DNA of 64,000 nt, taken from positions 1-64,000 of the forward strand of contig JAFBAL010000054.1 of assembly GCA_019247845.1 (NCBI GenBank), written 5' to 3'. Position numbers and translations under genes: made by a program. This DNA comes from Alphaproteobacteria bacterium (GTDB lineage: Bacteria > Pseudomonadota > Alphaproteobacteria > Micropepsales > Micropepsaceae). Shown here piece after piece: positions 8,251-18,944 of the stretch (position 1 is its first letter; each line of letters opens with the position of its first letter). The notes beneath the pieces are model-generated. The model was not told where the DNA came from, searched no databases, and worked only from the letters and a program-made list of their open reading frames with translations.

Positions 8251-9332
8251 TAGATCCCGAAGCCGACCCGCAACCGGTCGCCGCGGTGATCGACGATGAC
8301 GTTTTTCGCGGCGAGCTTTTCGGTGATCGCGCCGGCATCGTCGGTGCGGAAGGTCAGGAAGCGGCCGCGCTCGGATTCGTCGGCGATCATCGGCGCGAGC
8401 GGGACGTTCTTCAGGAACACGCGCTCGAGCTTGCGGACGTGCTCGAGCATCTCCCCGACGCTTCTGTCCTTCAGCCAATCCTGCACCGCGTTGAACCGGT
8501 ATAGCGCCGAGACGTCGAAGGTCGCGCCCAGGAAGCGGCTGCCGTCGCTCGCATAGGGCACGCCGCTCGCGCCGCTCTCCAGCGCGCCGAAACCGGCATA
8601 CCAGCCGGTGTCCTGAGGCCGCGGACCGTAACCCGGCGGGCAATGCAGGAAGCACGCGCCTTCGCCCGCCATCGCGTATTTGTAGCCGCCGGCGAGATAG
8701 AAGATGCGATCGGACAGCGGGCCGACGTCCGTCGGGACCGCCATGAAGCCGTGATAGCCGTCGACGACGATGAAGGTCCCGCGCGAAGGAACGGCAGCGG
8801 CGATCCTGCCGACGTCCCGAACGGCGTGGGCGCTGTCGAAGAAGACCTGGCTCAGGAAAACCAGATCGTGCCCACCCTTCGCCGCGGCTTCGGCGAAGCG
8901 GGCCTCGAAGGTGCCGAAGGGCTCGGTGTCGACGCGCGTCACGTCCACCGCGCCGTCTTCCTCCAGCCGCGCGATCTGCCGGGTGAAGCTCATGAACTCC
9001 GACGACGTCGTCAGGATGCGCGGCCGCGCCGGCAGGCAGGACAGCAGCCTGAGCACGAAGGAATGGGTGTTCGGCCCGAAGGTGATCGTCGCCGGATCGG
9101 GCAGGTTCAACTGCCGGGCGATGTGGGCCTGCGCCGCGGGAACGACCTCGCCGAAGACGCGCTCCCATTTGCGGTCGAGCAGCTCGGCCGCGTCCCGCCA
9201 TGCCCGCTGCTGGGCGGCGAAGCTCGCATCGGGCCAGGGATGATGGCTGTGCGCGGCCGCGTGCAGCGGCGCACCCGCCCGCCCGACGCTGAACGAAAAT
9301 CCTTGCGGTCGGCCGGTCGGATCGCCGGTCAC
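8178..9332 (-). CDS. PLP-dependent aminotransferase class V / kynureninase-like protein
   Basis: A 384-aa fold-type I PLP enzyme. The catalytic lysine lies in [17 protein letters not shown], preceded by the cofactor Asp in [13 protein letters not shown]. The motif [18 protein letters not shown] and an early His-rich substrate region ([10 protein letters not shown]) resemble kynureninase and related desulfurase-like enzymes, but the substrate cannot be assigned. I start it at GTG 9332, whose GTGA overlaps the stop of the upstream M48 protease gene by 4 bases; the track's 674-aa ORF is that frame read back through the protease gene. Its 3' end overlaps convergent hisG by 73 bases, unusually deep for two essential-type genes. 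Confidence 0.78.
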   Translation of the reverse strand: MTGDPTGRPQGFSFSVGRAGAPLHAAAHSHHPWPDASFAAQQRAWRDAAELLDRKWERVFGEVVPAAQAHIARQLNLPDPATITFGPNTHSFVLRLLSCLPARPRILTTSSEFMSFTRQIARLEEDGAVDVTRVDTEPFGTFEARFAEAAAKGGHDLVFLSQVFFDSAHAVRDVGRIAAAVPSRGTFIVVDGYHGFMAVPTDVGPLSDRIFYLAGGYKYAMAGEGACFLHCPPGYGPRPQDTGWYAGFGALESGASGVPYASDGSRFLGATFDVSALYRFNAVQDWLKDRSVGEMLEHVRKLERVFLKNVPLAPMIADESERGRFLTFRTDDAGAITEKLAAKNVIVDHRGDRLRVGFGIYHAEDDVLRLAASLAQSGLSPSKT

Positions 9333-10684
9333 TGCGGCGAAACCGGCCCGGCCTTGATGTCGGCGTCGTTCAGATGCTCGGCCTTCCAATGCATCATCAT
9401 CGAGATCCGGTTGCGGCCGGACGGATGATCGTAGAACACGAACTCTTCCAGCGGCGACGGATCGAGCTTGCGGTATTCGCTCAAGTGGAGCGCGGCCTCG
9501 GCGAAGCCGTCCGGCTGGCGCGAGGCATTGACGCCGAAGATATCGGCCTGCGCTTCCATGGTTCGCGTGATCGTGTTCGTGACCGGCGTCGCGATCAGGA
9601 AGAAGAACGTCGCGACCGCCATCAGCACGGGCAGTCCCGCAGGATCGTCCACCGATCGCACGTCCCACACGCCGCCGAATATGCTTGTGAGGAACCCGAA
9701 CCCCCAGGCGACGAAAGCGAAACCGGCGACGATGACGAGCCCGATCTGGATCGATCCCGTGATGACGTGGCCGAGCACGTAGTGGCCCATCTCGTGCCCC
9801 AGCACGGCCAGGATCTCGCGCTCGCTTCCCCTGTTCAGCAGGTTGTCGTTCATCGAGATCCGCGTCGTGCCGAACATGCCCGAGACGTTCGCGGACATCC
9901 GCTTGGTCTGCTTGGAGGCATCGAACTCGTAGACGTTGTCCACGGGAATGCCTTCGGAGCGCGCCAGCGAAAGAATCTCGTGCTTGAGCTTGCCCTCGCG
10001 CAGCGGCTGATAGTGATTGAGCAGCGGCGAGATGAAGACGGGTGCGACCACCGCGCCGATCACGAAGAACACCATGGTGATCGCCGCGCCCCAAAGCCAC
10101 CAGAAGCGCTTGCTCGCCCGGATCGCCGCATAGACGAAGGTCCCGATCAGCGCGAATACCACGATGTTGACGCCGAAGATGATGGCGAAATCGCCGAACC
10201 ATTGCATGAAGTTCTGGTTCGACAGCCCGTATTGATGCTCGCGGAAGAACTCTTCATAGACCGTCATCGGGAAGGTGAGCACGCCGGTCAGCACCACGTA
10301 CATCATGATGTAGATCGGCACTTGGAAGAACCGCGAGCGCGTCATGCCTTGGGCGATGCCGCGCATCCGTGCCGATACGCGCGGGAACAGCAGCAGCGCC
10401 GACACCGCGATGGCATAGAGCGCGTCCCACAGAAGCAACCAATAGCCGCCCTCGAAATAGGAGTCCGAGTTCCTGCGCGCCTCGCCGCTGACGCGCGCGA
10501 GATAGGCGTCGGTCGCCTTGTCGGCGTCGAAGGCCGGAGCCGGCGCCGCGGTCGGCGGCAGGGGATGGACGTCGACGGTCGAGGTCGGCGCGGCCGCGGG
10601 GCCGCCCTGGGCCAAAGCAGGGGCGGTCACGGCCGCCGCCAGCAAGAGCAGCGCGGCTGCCATCCACACCAAGTGCCTCAGCAT
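9329..10684 (-). CDS. M48 family metallopeptidase (Ste24/CAAX-protease-like)
   Basis: A membrane zinc protease of 451 aa. The zinc site is ILAVLGHEMGHYVLGH, a canonical HExxH with an extended M48 context, and the downstream Glu region is near EAQADIFGVNAS. An N-terminal leader (MLRHLVWMAAALLLLAAAVTAPALAQ) is followed by several transmembrane segments, matching the Ste24p/M48A architecture that acts on membrane proteins. The C terminus FYDHPSGRNRISMMMHWK is also typical. It is translationally coupled to the PLP enzyme downstream, although a functional link is not obvious. Confidence 0.9.
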   Translation of the reverse strand: MLRHLVWMAAALLLLAAAVTAPALAQGGPAAAPTSTVDVHPLPPTAAPAPAFDADKATDAYLARVSGEARRNSDSYFEGGYWLLLWDALYAIAVSALLLFPRVSARMRGIAQGMTRSRFFQVPIYIMMYVVLTGVLTFPMTVYEEFFREHQYGLSNQNFMQWFGDFAIIFGVNIVVFALIGTFVYAAIRASKRFWWLWGAAITMVFFVIGAVVAPVFISPLLNHYQPLREGKLKHEILSLARSEGIPVDNVYEFDASKQTKRMSANVSGMFGTTRISMNDNLLNRGSEREILAVLGHEMGHYVLGHVITGSIQIGLVIVAGFAFVAWGFGFLTSIFGGVWDVRSVDDPAGLPVLMAVATFFFLIATPVTNTITRTMEAQADIFGVNASRQPDGFAEAALHLSEYRKLDPSPLEEFVFYDHPSGRNRISMMMHWKAEHLNDADIKAGPVSPQ

Positions 10685-10760
10685 CGAATCCTCCCGACCT
10701 TTGCAAAGACATTAGCCATCGGCGCTTGCTTTTGCCATGCGGGAAGGCTCTGTTGCAGCC

Positions 10761-11501
10761 ATGCGTTGTCGCGATATGTCGTATCTGGTCCTGCCGCTCC
10801 TTCTCGCGGCCGCAGCCTCGGGCGCGCGTGCCGATGCGCCGGACGCGAGCTATCAGCAATGCGCGGCGCTGGCGAAGAACGATCCGCAGGCGGCCTACAA
10901 CCGGGCGCTGGCCTGGCACAGCGGCGGCGGCGGCTCGTCGGCAGAGCATTGCGGCGCGCTGGCGCTGGTGCAGCTCGGGCGCTACGAAGAGGCCGCGCCC
11001 AAGCTCGACGCGCTGGCGCAGCAGACCGGCATCACCTCCGCCCAGCGCGCGCAGCTCTACGACCAGGCCGGCAACGCCTGGCTGCTCGCCGAGAACGCCG
11101 CGCGGGCGGAAATCTCGTTCTCCAACGCGCTGGCCTTCGCGGCGCGCGACGTCGACGTGCTGGCGGACCGGGCGCGGGCGCGCGCGATGCGCAAGAACTG
11201 GAGCGGCGCCGAGGCAGACCTGTCGTCGGCGCTGGGGCTGGACAACGACCGCGCCGACCTGCTGGTGCTGCGCGCCAGCGCCCGCCATGCCGCCGGCAAG
11301 AAGGCTGAGGCCCGTGCCGACATCGACAGCGCGCTGGCGATCTTCCCGAACTACGGCGACGCGCTGGTCGAGCGCGGCGCGATGAAGTTCGAGGACGGCG
11401 ACGCCAAAGGCGCGGCCGTCGACTGGAACGAGGTGATCAAGCTTTCGCCGAAGTCGCGGGCCGCCGCGCTGGCCGGCGAGTATCTGAACGAGACGCATTA
11501 G
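10761..11501 (+). CDS. Secreted TPR-repeat protein
   Basis: A leader ([18 protein letters not shown]) is followed by about 220 residues of helix-turn-helix pairs with TPR spacing, for example [34 protein letters not shown] and [26 protein letters not shown]. TPRs mediate protein-protein contact; a periplasmic scaffold role is likely but the partner is unknown. I prefer the ATG at 10761, with 10737 and 10776 as alternatives. It ends tail to tail with queG, sharing 4 bases. Confidence 0.72.
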   Translation: MRCRDMSYLVLPLLLAAAASGARADAPDASYQQCAALAKNDPQAAYNRALAWHSGGGGSSAEHCGALALVQLGRYEEAAPKLDALAQQTGITSAQRAQLYDQAGNAWLLAENAARAEISFSNALAFAARDVDVLADRARARAMRKNWSGAEADLSSALGLDNDRADLLVLRASARHAAGKKAEARADIDSALAIFPNYGDALVERGAMKFEDGDAKGAAVDWNEVIKLSPKSRAAALAGEYLNETH

Positions 11502-12538
11502 CCGTCATCGGGCAGCCGGGACAAAGCCCACTGCGCGATCTCCCGCACCAGCGGCGAAGCGTCGTCGAGCAGGCCGCGCGCCGCCGGCGCCAGCGTCGCA
11601 TCGCCCGAGTTGCCGATCGCGATCAGCACGTTGCGCACGAAGCGGTCGCGGCCGATGCGCTTGACGGGCGAGCCGCTGAACATCTCGCGGAACGCGGGGT
11701 CGTCGAGGGCAGCCAGATCGGCGAGGCGCGGGCGCTGCAGCTCGGCACGGGCATGAAAGCGGCTTTCGCGCGCGACCTGCGCGAACTTGTTCCAGGGGCA
11801 GACGGCGAGGCAGTCGTCGCAGCCGTAGATGCGGTTGCCGATCGCCGCGCGGAACTCCTCCGGGATTTGATCCTTGTGCTCGATGGTCAGGTACGAGATG
11901 CAGCGCCGCGCGTCGAGCTGATAGGGCGCGGGAAAGGCCGCGGTCGGACAGATGTCCAGGCAGGCATGGCACTGGCCGCAGTGATCGGTCTCGGCGGCGT
12001 CGGCCGGCAGATCGAGCGTCGTGAAGATGGAGCCGAGGAACAGCCACGAGCCGAAATCGCGGCTGACGAGGTTGGTGTGCTTGCCCTGCCAGCCGATGCC
12101 GGCCGATTGCGCCAAGGGCTTCTCGAGCACCGGCGCTGTGTCGACGAAGACCTTCACGTCGGCCTTGAAGTCGGCGGCCATCCACGAGGCGACGCGCTTG
12201 AGGCGGGCCTTGACCACGCCGTGATAGTCGGCCCCTTGCGCATAGACCGAGACCGCGCCGACGTTCTTATGCGCCAGCACCTCGAGCGGATCGTGCGCCG
12301 GTCCGTAGTTGGTGCCGAGCACGACGATGCTCTTCGCCTCGGGCCACAGCGCCAGCGGATCGGCGCGGCGCCCGGCATTGCGCTCCATCCAGTCCATCGT
12401 GCCGTGGCGGCCTTGGCCGAGATAGGTCTGCAGCCGTGTCGCGGCCTGCGGCGCCGCTTCGGCCTTCGCGAAGCGCACCACGTCGAAACCTTCATCGACG
12501 GCGCGGGCGCGAACGCGATCAGAAATCGAGTTCGGCAT
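11498..12538 (-). CDS. queG: Epoxyqueuosine reductase QueG
   Basis: QueG performs the last step of queuosine synthesis in tRNA, reducing epoxyqueuosine with a cobalamin cofactor and two [4Fe-4S] clusters. Both ferredoxin motifs are visible: [12 protein letters not shown] and [14 protein letters not shown]. The N-terminal nitroreductase-like domain and the C-terminal HEAT-like tail ([14 protein letters not shown]) complete the fold. The 346-aa length is normal. Its start lies 20 bases inside the end of the GST gene, so the two form one unit. Confidence 0.96.
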   Translation of the reverse strand: MPNSISDRVRARAVDEGFDVVRFAKAEAAPQAATRLQTYLGQGRHGTMDWMERNAGRRADPLALWPEAKSIVVLGTNYGPAHDPLEVLAHKNVGAVSVYAQGADYHGVVKARLKRVASWMAADFKADVKVFVDTAPVLEKPLAQSAGIGWQGKHTNLVSRDFGSWLFLGSIFTTLDLPADAAETDHCGQCHACLDICPTAAFPAPYQLDARRCISYLTIEHKDQIPEEFRAAIGNRIYGCDDCLAVCPWNKFAQVARESRFHARAELQRPRLADLAALDDPAFREMFSGSPVKRIGRDRFVRNVLIAIGNSGDATLAPAARGLLDDASPLVREIAQWALSRLPDDG

Positions 12539-13163
12539 AATGCATGACCGGCGGCTGGCCGGGCAGGCGGTCGGAGAGCAGCGAGCGGAACGACGGCCGC
12601 GACTTCATCCGCACGTACCATTCGCCGGCCGGCGGATGCTCCGACCACGGAACTTCGCCGAAGTAGTCGAGCGCCGACAGATGCGCCGCCACCGCCAGGT
12701 CGGCCAGCAGGCATTCGCGCGTCACCAGGTTGCCGTTGGTCTCCGCCGCCTTGCCGACCACGGTGAGTGCCGCGCGCAGCGCCTCGCGTCCCTGGCGGAT
12801 GACGTTCATGTCGGGCGCGCCGGCGGTGGGCGCGCCGGTGAAGCGCTGCGCCGCCTTCTCGTAGAGGATCTTGCGCGTCGCCCGCTCGCCCAGCGGCCCC
12901 ATCGCCCAATCGAGCCAGCGCAGGCAATCGGCGCGGGCGGCGGGGTCTTCGGGAACCAGAGCGCGGTCGGGATAGGTGCCCTCCAGGTGATCGATCACCG
13001 CCCACAGCCCCTCGACCCGGGTGCCGTCCAGGTCGAAGAAGACGGGCAGGTGCGCCTGCGGATCCTCGGCCGACACGGGGTCGAAGGCCAGGCGCTTCTC
13101 GCCCAGCATCAGCCGGGCGACGCGCGACGGGGGCGACAACGTCAGATGGGTCAAGCGGCGCAT
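12519..13163 (-). CDS. Glutathione S-transferase family protein
   Basis: The protein begins [25 protein letters not shown], the usual thioredoxin-fold N terminus where SPPSRVAR replaces the common SPxSRKVR. The second half is all-helical, with [18 protein letters not shown] and [20 protein letters not shown], matching a GST C-terminal domain. I trimmed the track's 262-aa ORF to the ATG at 13163 (214 aa), which is GST length. It is placed directly before queG in a GST-queG order I recall from other alphaproteobacteria. The substrate is unknown. Confidence 0.88.
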   Translation of the reverse strand: MRRLTHLTLSPPSRVARLMLGEKRLAFDPVSAEDPQAHLPVFFDLDGTRVEGLWAVIDHLEGTYPDRALVPEDPAARADCLRWLDWAMGPLGERATRKILYEKAAQRFTGAPTAGAPDMNVIRQGREALRAALTVVGKAAETNGNLVTRECLLADLAVAAHLSALDYFGEVPWSEHPPAGEWYVRMKSRPSFRSLLSDRLPGQPPVMHYAELDF

Positions 13164-13239
13164 CGGCACGCAATCTAATGTCTGGGCAAGGCGATAGGAA
13201 GGCATTACTGTCCTCGCCAAGCCCACAGCGGAGAGTTCG

Positions 13240-14724
13240 ATGAGAGCGATGTTCACCGGCGCCATCGTGTGCGCGCTCGCGGCCGCGCCGGCCCTGGCGC
13301 AGAACATGCCGGTGTGGCGCGGCTATGCCGGGAACGCCCAGCACTCCGCGCCCGCGCCGCGCAAGGCCAAGCCGCTGAACAGCATCCGCTGGAAGATCCC
13401 GGTCGACACCACGGCCTCGGGCTCGACCTTCCTGATCCACTTCGGCTCGCCGATGATCACCGCGTCGAACACCGTGCTGGTGCCGGTCAAGACCTCGACC
13501 GGCGGCGCCTTCCGCATCGAGGCGCATAGCGGCAAGAACGGCAAGAAGCTGTGGCAGGCCAAGAGCGACTTCATCCTGGCGCCGCACGATTGGATCCCGA
13601 GCTTCCCGGCGCACCTCACCGCGCAGAACCGGCTCTATTTCGCGGGCGCCGGCGGCACCGTCTATTTCCGGGATACGCCGGACCTGAAGACCGGCAACAC
13701 CGGCCAGCTCGCGTTCTACGGCCTCGGCCTCTACGAGGCGAACAAGCAGACCTTCAACAGCCGGGTGATGATCTCCACCCCGATCACCGCCGACGACGCC
13801 GGCAACATCTTCTTCGGCTTCGAGGTCCAGGCCAGCAACCCCGCCAACCTGAAGAGCGGCATCGCGCGCATCGCGGCCGACGGCACGGGCAGCTGGGTCT
13901 CGGCGGCGGACGCCTCGGGCGACACCCACATGCTCGAAGTGCCGCAGAACTGCGCGCCGGCGCTTTCGGCCGACGGCTCGACGGTCTACATCGCGGTCAG
14001 CGACGGCTCGTTCGGCTATCTGCTGGGCCTGAACAGCACGACCTTGGCGCAGAAGTTCAAGGTCCGCTTGAAAGACCCCAAGACCAATGCCGACGGCATC
14101 CTCTCCGACGACTCTTCGGCCGCGCCGGTGGTGGGGCCGGACGGCGACGTGTATTACGGCATCATCGAGAGCGATCCCGGCCAGCACAACGGCCGCGGCT
14201 GGCTTCTGCATTACAGCGCCAACCTTGCAACGACGAAAACGCCGGGCTCGTTCGGCTGGGACGACACGCCGTCGGTCGTGCCGGCAAGCGCGGTGCCGTC
14301 GTACTCCGGGTCGTCGCCCTACCTTTTGATGAGCAAGTACAACAACTATTTCGGCTTCGGCAACGGCAACGGCCACAACGAGATCGCGATCCTGGCGCCC
14401 GACGATACCCAGCAGGACCGTTTCTCCTCCGCCACGGTGATGAAGGAGATCATGACCAAGGTGAACCCGACGCATGTGCCGGGCCAGCCGCAGGGCGTGG
14501 TCTATGAGTGGTGCATCAACTCGGCTGTGGTCGACGCGGCGGGCAAGGCGGTGATCGCCAATGCCGAGGACGGCAGCACCTATCGCTGGGACCTGGTGAC
14601 GGGCGACATCAAGGCGATCGCGCTGAATCAGCCGACCTTCGAGGCCTATACGCCGACCGAGATCGGACCCGACGGTACGGTCTATGCGATCAACGACGCG
14701 ATCCTCTACGCGCTGGGGAAGTAG
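13240..14724 (+). CDS. Secreted PQQ-type beta-propeller protein
   Basis: A 494-aa exported protein: MRAMFTGAIVCALAAAPALAQ is a signal peptide. Repeated blade-like segments end in LYFAGAGGTVYFRD, VYIAVSDGSFGYLLGL, DGDVYYGII and DGTVYAINDAILYALGK, the pattern of a quinoprotein-like eight-bladed propeller. Cofactor ligands of true PQQ dehydrogenases are not evident, so an adhesive or scaffold role is as likely as enzymatic. It stands alone between divergent GST/queG and the next secreted protein. Confidence 0.72.
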   Translation: MRAMFTGAIVCALAAAPALAQNMPVWRGYAGNAQHSAPAPRKAKPLNSIRWKIPVDTTASGSTFLIHFGSPMITASNTVLVPVKTSTGGAFRIEAHSGKNGKKLWQAKSDFILAPHDWIPSFPAHLTAQNRLYFAGAGGTVYFRDTPDLKTGNTGQLAFYGLGLYEANKQTFNSRVMISTPITADDAGNIFFGFEVQASNPANLKSGIARIAADGTGSWVSAADASGDTHMLEVPQNCAPALSADGSTVYIAVSDGSFGYLLGLNSTTLAQKFKVRLKDPKTNADGILSDDSSAAPVVGPDGDVYYGIIESDPGQHNGRGWLLHYSANLATTKTPGSFGWDDTPSVVPASAVPSYSGSSPYLLMSKYNNYFGFGNGNGHNEIAILAPDDTQQDRFSSATVMKEIMTKVNPTHVPGQPQGVVYEWCINSAVVDAAGKAVIANAEDGSTYRWDLVTGDIKAIALNQPTFEAYTPTEIGPDGTVYAINDAILYALGK

Positions 14725-14901
14725 GAAGACGACAAGCGAAACGGGCTCCGCGGGGTGAAAAGCGCGTGCCCGGCGGAACCCGCCTGAGTGCTTAAAAGCT
14801 CGAGCCGCCGGCACGAAGCGCGTTTCACGGCGCGACGGACAGCCACCGTCGCTTCGCCACGGATTGTCGAGACCGGCCGCGGGCGGAGTAGGAGTGAAGC
14901 C

Positions 14902-15837
14902 ATGAGGACGTTCGCCGTCGCTATCGTCGCCGCTGCCGCCGCCATCGCCGCCGCGGCGCTCGCCACCCAGGCGCAGGCCGCGCCGAGCGAAGCGGCTTGG
15001 AGCGCGGCGATCGCGCGCATCCCGGCGCCGGGACGCGGATGCTTCGAGGCCGACTATCCGCTCGCGGTCTGGAAGCAGGTCGCGTGCACGGTCGCGCCGC
15101 TCAGGCCTTACGCTCCGGCGGGCACGGTCGGCGCCGGTGCCGATTACGCGGCAGAGACCAAGCGGCTCACCGCGCAGGCGACCGGGTTCTTCGCCGCGGT
15201 CAAAGGCCTGCAATGGGAGCGGGGCGCGGGCAACCAGGAGAACTCCTATTCGCTGCAGCTCAACTCGAACCTGATGGCCGGCGATCCGGCCTGTGCCGGC
15301 GCGGCCGATCCGGGCGCGTGCCGCGGCTGGCAGCAGTTCGCATACTCCGCCGGCTTCGGCGTCGCCTTCATCCAGTATTGGCTGATCGACTACGGCGCGG
15401 CGTGCCCCGCCGGCTGGGCTGCGTTCGAGACCTCGTGCTTCCTGAACGGACCCGCGGTCAGCGCGCCGCCGATGACGATCGCGCAGATCGAGACGACGAA
15501 GCTGTCGGGCGCCGCGGTCAAGGGCGGCCTCGACACGCTGGTGCTCACCGCCAAGCGCAAGGCCTATAGCGTGACCGGCGACGACGGCGTCTTGACCCTG
15601 GCCAAGGGGTGGCGCGGCACCGAGTTCAACGTCTTCGGCGACGGCGGCCGCGCCCAGGCGACCTTCAATCCCGGCACGACGCTGACGGTGGAGATCGACG
15701 TCGTCGCCGGCACGAGAAAGGCGCCCACCTGCCAGGCGAGCGGCGGGACATCGGGCGAGACGAACAACCTCACGCTGGGGGCGTGCACTGCTGCGCGGGG
15801 AAAGACGCCGCGCGTGACGTTCACGGAGGGGAATTAG
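14902..15837 (+). CDS. Secreted hypothetical protein
   Basis: The start is ATG 14902, preceded by AGGAG eight bases upstream. It begins MRTFAVAIVAAAAAIAAAALATQAQA, a strong signal peptide, and is 311 aa long; the track's ORF at 14788 extends through non-coding leader. The mature protein has several Cys residues (GRGCFEADYPL, QVACTVAPL, GDPACAGAADPGACRGW) that could form disulfides, and a Gly/Thr-rich beta-looking C terminus. I do not recognise a domain. It probably sits in the cell envelope; nothing nearby indicates a partner. Confidence 0.75.
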   Translation: MRTFAVAIVAAAAAIAAAALATQAQAAPSEAAWSAAIARIPAPGRGCFEADYPLAVWKQVACTVAPLRPYAPAGTVGAGADYAAETKRLTAQATGFFAAVKGLQWERGAGNQENSYSLQLNSNLMAGDPACAGAADPGACRGWQQFAYSAGFGVAFIQYWLIDYGAACPAGWAAFETSCFLNGPAVSAPPMTIAQIETTKLSGAAVKGGLDTLVLTAKRKAYSVTGDDGVLTLAKGWRGTEFNVFGDGGRAQATFNPGTTLTVEIDVVAGTRKAPTCQASGGTSGETNNLTLGACTAARGKTPRVTFTEGN

Positions 15838-15865
15838 GGGCGCGGGGTAGGGCTCGCCCAAACCG

Positions 15866-16396
15866 GTGGCGCGCCTTCGATGGGCGCGGCAGCGCGTTAT
15901 CCGAACCGTCCCACGGTCCGGCAGCCGCTTAGCCATCGGAGTTGAAATCGGCGCCACACATCCTGCATCTCTCACTGCCCTACAACATCGAGAACTTCCA
16001 TTCGGATATTGCAAAACTCGTCGCGTTGCTCCCCGAGGGGAGTGCGCCATGCATGCACACGGAGACAACGGTATCCATATTCATTCCCCAGGAACGATCC
16101 CAGAAATCATCGCAATGAAAATCAAGATTTCGTTGGTCAGCTTCTCGAATTGGTGGCTTATCCCAATAGGTGGCCCGGTTCTGAGCAAGCACTCGATGGA
16201 TCGCCTCACTGATAAAGTGAACGAAATTGTCGTAAAGAAAGGCGGCCCGAAGACCGCCGACCGACCCAAGAACGCGTCGAATCGAAAGTACGGGCAGGCT
16301 CGCGAGAAATTCACGGTTGATCATTTAGCAAGCCGCGCAGTCAGCAAGCTGGCAAAATCTTGGCCAAAGACAAATGAGCCCCAGAAGCTCGGCTAA
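15866..16396 (+). other. Low-GC patch with ambiguous ORFs
   Basis: From about 15940 to 16400 the base composition falls well below that of the neighbours. Overlapping ORFs exist on both strands (176 aa plus strand; 114 and 77 aa minus strand), none with a recognisable domain, good ribosome site or codon pattern like the flanking genes. The plus-strand frame has a plausible basic C-terminal half with MKIKISLVSFSNWWLIPIGG. This could be a young orphan gene, a decayed insertion or non-coding DNA; I cannot decide. The remaining bases up to the TonB receptor stop hold nothing I recognise. Confidence 0.3.
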
Positions 16397-16503
16397 CTAT
16401 GCGCCTCGCGTATTTGGCCGGGAGGTCGTCACCTTACTGTCAAAGCATTACGGCCGCCTTTCGAGGGGCGGCCGTAACGGCAATGCGGTATTGACGGCCC
16501 GCC

Positions 16504-18888
16504 TCAGAACTTCTGGCTGAAGCTGATCGCGATCGTCCTGGGCTGGTTCGGGATCACGTAAGTCTCCGGCCCGCAGACCGTCGGCGTGCATTCGCTGTAG
16601 CGGTAGAGCTGCGCGCGCTCGTCGAAGGCGTTCTGCAGGGTCAGGTCGACGTTCCAGTTGTCCTTGCCGAAGCCGGCGGCGAGGTTGACCGTCGTATAGG
16701 CCGGCATCTGGCCGAGGATGCCGCGCTCGAGCGTGCGCAGGTCGGCCCAGGCTGCGCCGTTGTAAGCGACCGCACCCTGGACGTACGAATTGAAGTCCCA
16801 CGCGTCGAAGCTGTAGCGCGCCGTCGCATTGCCCTTGAACTCGGGCGTGATGGGAAGCTGCTGGCCCGCCGGCGCGTCGCCCGCGGTGGAGCACTTCGAC
16901 GGGTTCTTGCAGTATTTGTCGAGCAGCCGCGCGTCGGTATAGGTGCCGGCAGCGGTCAGCGTGAAGTTGTCCGTCGCGCGCCACAAAAGGTCGGCCTCGA
17001 CGCCCTTGATCTCGGCATTGCCGACATTGGCGATGACGGTGAGCGAGTTGGGGCCGAGGAAGGCGAACTGGAAGTCCTTCCATTTCTCATAGAAGAAGGC
17101 GCCGTTGAAATGCAGCGTGTCGTCGGCCCAGCTCGTCTTCCAGCCCACCTCGTAGTTGGTGAGATAGTCCGGCTGATACGGCTTGTCGGTCACGCTGGCA
17201 TTGCGGTTCACGCCGCCCGGGCGGAAGCCCGTCGACCAGGTGGCGTAGATCATCTTGTCGTCGTCGATGTGCCACGTGGCGCTGACCTTGTGGGTAAAGC
17301 CGTCCTGCGTCGTGTCCTTCTTCAGGTCGGTGCACGGCCCGTTGCCGACGACCGGGTTGGGCAGGAAGCACAGGCTCATGCCCGAGCCGAAGCCCGATAG
17401 GTCCTGGAAGCCCTGGCTGAAGCCGAAGAAGCCCTTGAGCGAGTTGTCGGTCCAGAAGAAGCGCCCGCCCGCGGTGATGGTGATGTCGGGCGTGATGTCG
17501 TAGTTGGCCTCGCCGAACACCGCATAGTCGACGTCGACGCGGTCCTGCAGCGTCAGCCAGAGCGTGTCGGGCCAGCCGGGGATGTCGAGCGAGTCGGCGA
17601 AGTCCTTCACCATGTAGCGCTGCTCGATGCGGTGGAACTGGCGCTGATAGAACGCGCCCACGACATAGCGGAAGCGGTCTTCGCTCGGCGAGGCGAAGCG
17701 CAGCTCCTGGCTCATCTTGGTGAAGTGGTCCTTGCCGATGATCAGCTGCGACGGGTTAATCAGGTTGCCGCCGTTGTCGTAAAAATATTGGCCGTAATAG
17801 GAATCGTAGAAATAGGAATAGTCCGAATAGTCGAGCTGCGAATGGATGCGGCGGTCCATCCACGACGCGGCATAGGTCATGTCGAGATTGGCGACCTTGC
17901 CCTCGATGGTCAGCGCGGCCTGGTACCAGCTGTCGTTGGCGAATTCGGGCGCGAACTTCACGACCTCGAGATCGCCGACCTTCGGGTCATAGGCGTAGGA
18001 GCCGTTGGCCTTGGTCTCTTGCCCCATGATGGTCGGCGTGATCGTCCAGTTGTCGTTCAGGTCGATCTTCAGCGCCGCGCGTCCGCCCACGATGTCGGTG
18101 TCGTTGTAGTCGTTCTTGCGCAGGCCCGCATTGGTGATCTGGATGCTGCCGTCCGGATAGGGGAAGGTGCGCACGCCATGATCGATGCCGCCGGCGGCGT
18201 CGGTGCCCGCGACGTTGTCGATATAGCCGGCGACGTGCTCGTCCCAGGCGACGAGGCGGATCGCCGCGTTGTCCGAGATCGGGTAGTTGACGAAGCCCTC
18301 GACCGTGCCGCCCAACCCGCCCTTGTCGATCGAGTTGCCCTCGATCTGGTAGCCGGCGGAGAAGCCGGACGTGTCGGGCTTGTTGGTGATGATGCGCACC
18401 GTGCCCGATTCCGAGCTGGCGCCGTAGAGCGTGCCCTGCGGGCCGGCCAGCGCCTCGACGCGGGCGATGTCGTAGACGTGGATGTCGAGCGAGCCGCCGA
18501 TGGTGGTGATGGGCTGCTCGTCCAGGTACATGCCGACGCTGGGCTGCGGGCCGGAATGGTTGCCGTCGTTGCCCGAGACGACGCCGCGCATATAGACATT
18601 GGTCGAGCCCGGGCCGTTCAACCCGCCGCCCGCCGCGTTCGAGGCGAAGGAGACGCTGGGGAGATATTGGGCGTAGTCGTTGAAACTCTGGACGTGCAGC
18701 TCTTCCAGCTTCTTGGTGTTGAACACCTGGATGCTCAGGGGCACCTTCTGCATGTCTTCGGAGCGCTTTTCGGCGGTGACCACCACCGTCTCGATCGCGT
18801 TGTCGGCGCGCGCGCCGGTCGCAATCCCTGTCAGCGCCGAAGACGCCAGCAAGGCCGACAGATACAGTTTTCCCCGATGACCGCTCAT
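16504..18888 (-). CDS. TonB-dependent outer-membrane receptor
   Basis: A 794-aa receptor that imports a bound ligand through the outer membrane using TonB-ExbBD energy. A leader (GKLYLSALLASSALTGIATGARA) is followed by the TonB box region IETVVVTAEKRSEDMQKVPLS, a plug domain ending near TNKPDTSG, and a 22-strand-type barrel rich in alternating aromatics. The C terminus ends ISFSQKF with the usual terminal aromatic. The VVVTAEKRSE start is of the class common in Sphingomonadales and Caulobacterales that lacks a known siderophore. The ligand is unknown. The two genes upstream on the same strand form a probable unit with it. Confidence 0.93.
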   Translation of the reverse strand: MSGHRGKLYLSALLASSALTGIATGARADNAIETVVVTAEKRSEDMQKVPLSIQVFNTKKLEELHVQSFNDYAQYLPSVSFASNAAGGGLNGPGSTNVYMRGVVSGNDGNHSGPQPSVGMYLDEQPITTIGGSLDIHVYDIARVEALAGPQGTLYGASSESGTVRIITNKPDTSGFSAGYQIEGNSIDKGGLGGTVEGFVNYPISDNAAIRLVAWDEHVAGYIDNVAGTDAAGGIDHGVRTFPYPDGSIQITNAGLRKNDYNDTDIVGGRAALKIDLNDNWTITPTIMGQETKANGSYAYDPKVGDLEVVKFAPEFANDSWYQAALTIEGKVANLDMTYAASWMDRRIHSQLDYSDYSYFYDSYYGQYFYDNGGNLINPSQLIIGKDHFTKMSQELRFASPSEDRFRYVVGAFYQRQFHRIEQRYMVKDFADSLDIPGWPDTLWLTLQDRVDVDYAVFGEANYDITPDITITAGGRFFWTDNSLKGFFGFSQGFQDLSGFGSGMSLCFLPNPVVGNGPCTDLKKDTTQDGFTHKVSATWHIDDDKMIYATWSTGFRPGGVNRNASVTDKPYQPDYLTNYEVGWKTSWADDTLHFNGAFFYEKWKDFQFAFLGPNSLTVIANVGNAEIKGVEADLLWRATDNFTLTAAGTYTDARLLDKYCKNPSKCSTAGDAPAGQQLPITPEFKGNATARYSFDAWDFNSYVQGAVAYNGAAWADLRTLERGILGQMPAYTTVNLAAGFGKDNWNVDLTLQNAFDERAQLYRYSECTPTVCGPETYVIPNQPRTIAISFSQKF

Positions 18889-18944
18889 GAACATCCCCCT
18901 CGAAGCGCAATCGGGGGTAATGTCCGCCGGATGTCGCGAATCTG

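Noticed and set aside
12154-16068. 1304-aa minus-strand ORF
   Set aside because: It is a frame shadow created by high GC; it runs antisense to the PQQ-type and secreted-protein genes and has Arg-rich, low-information sequence with no domain.
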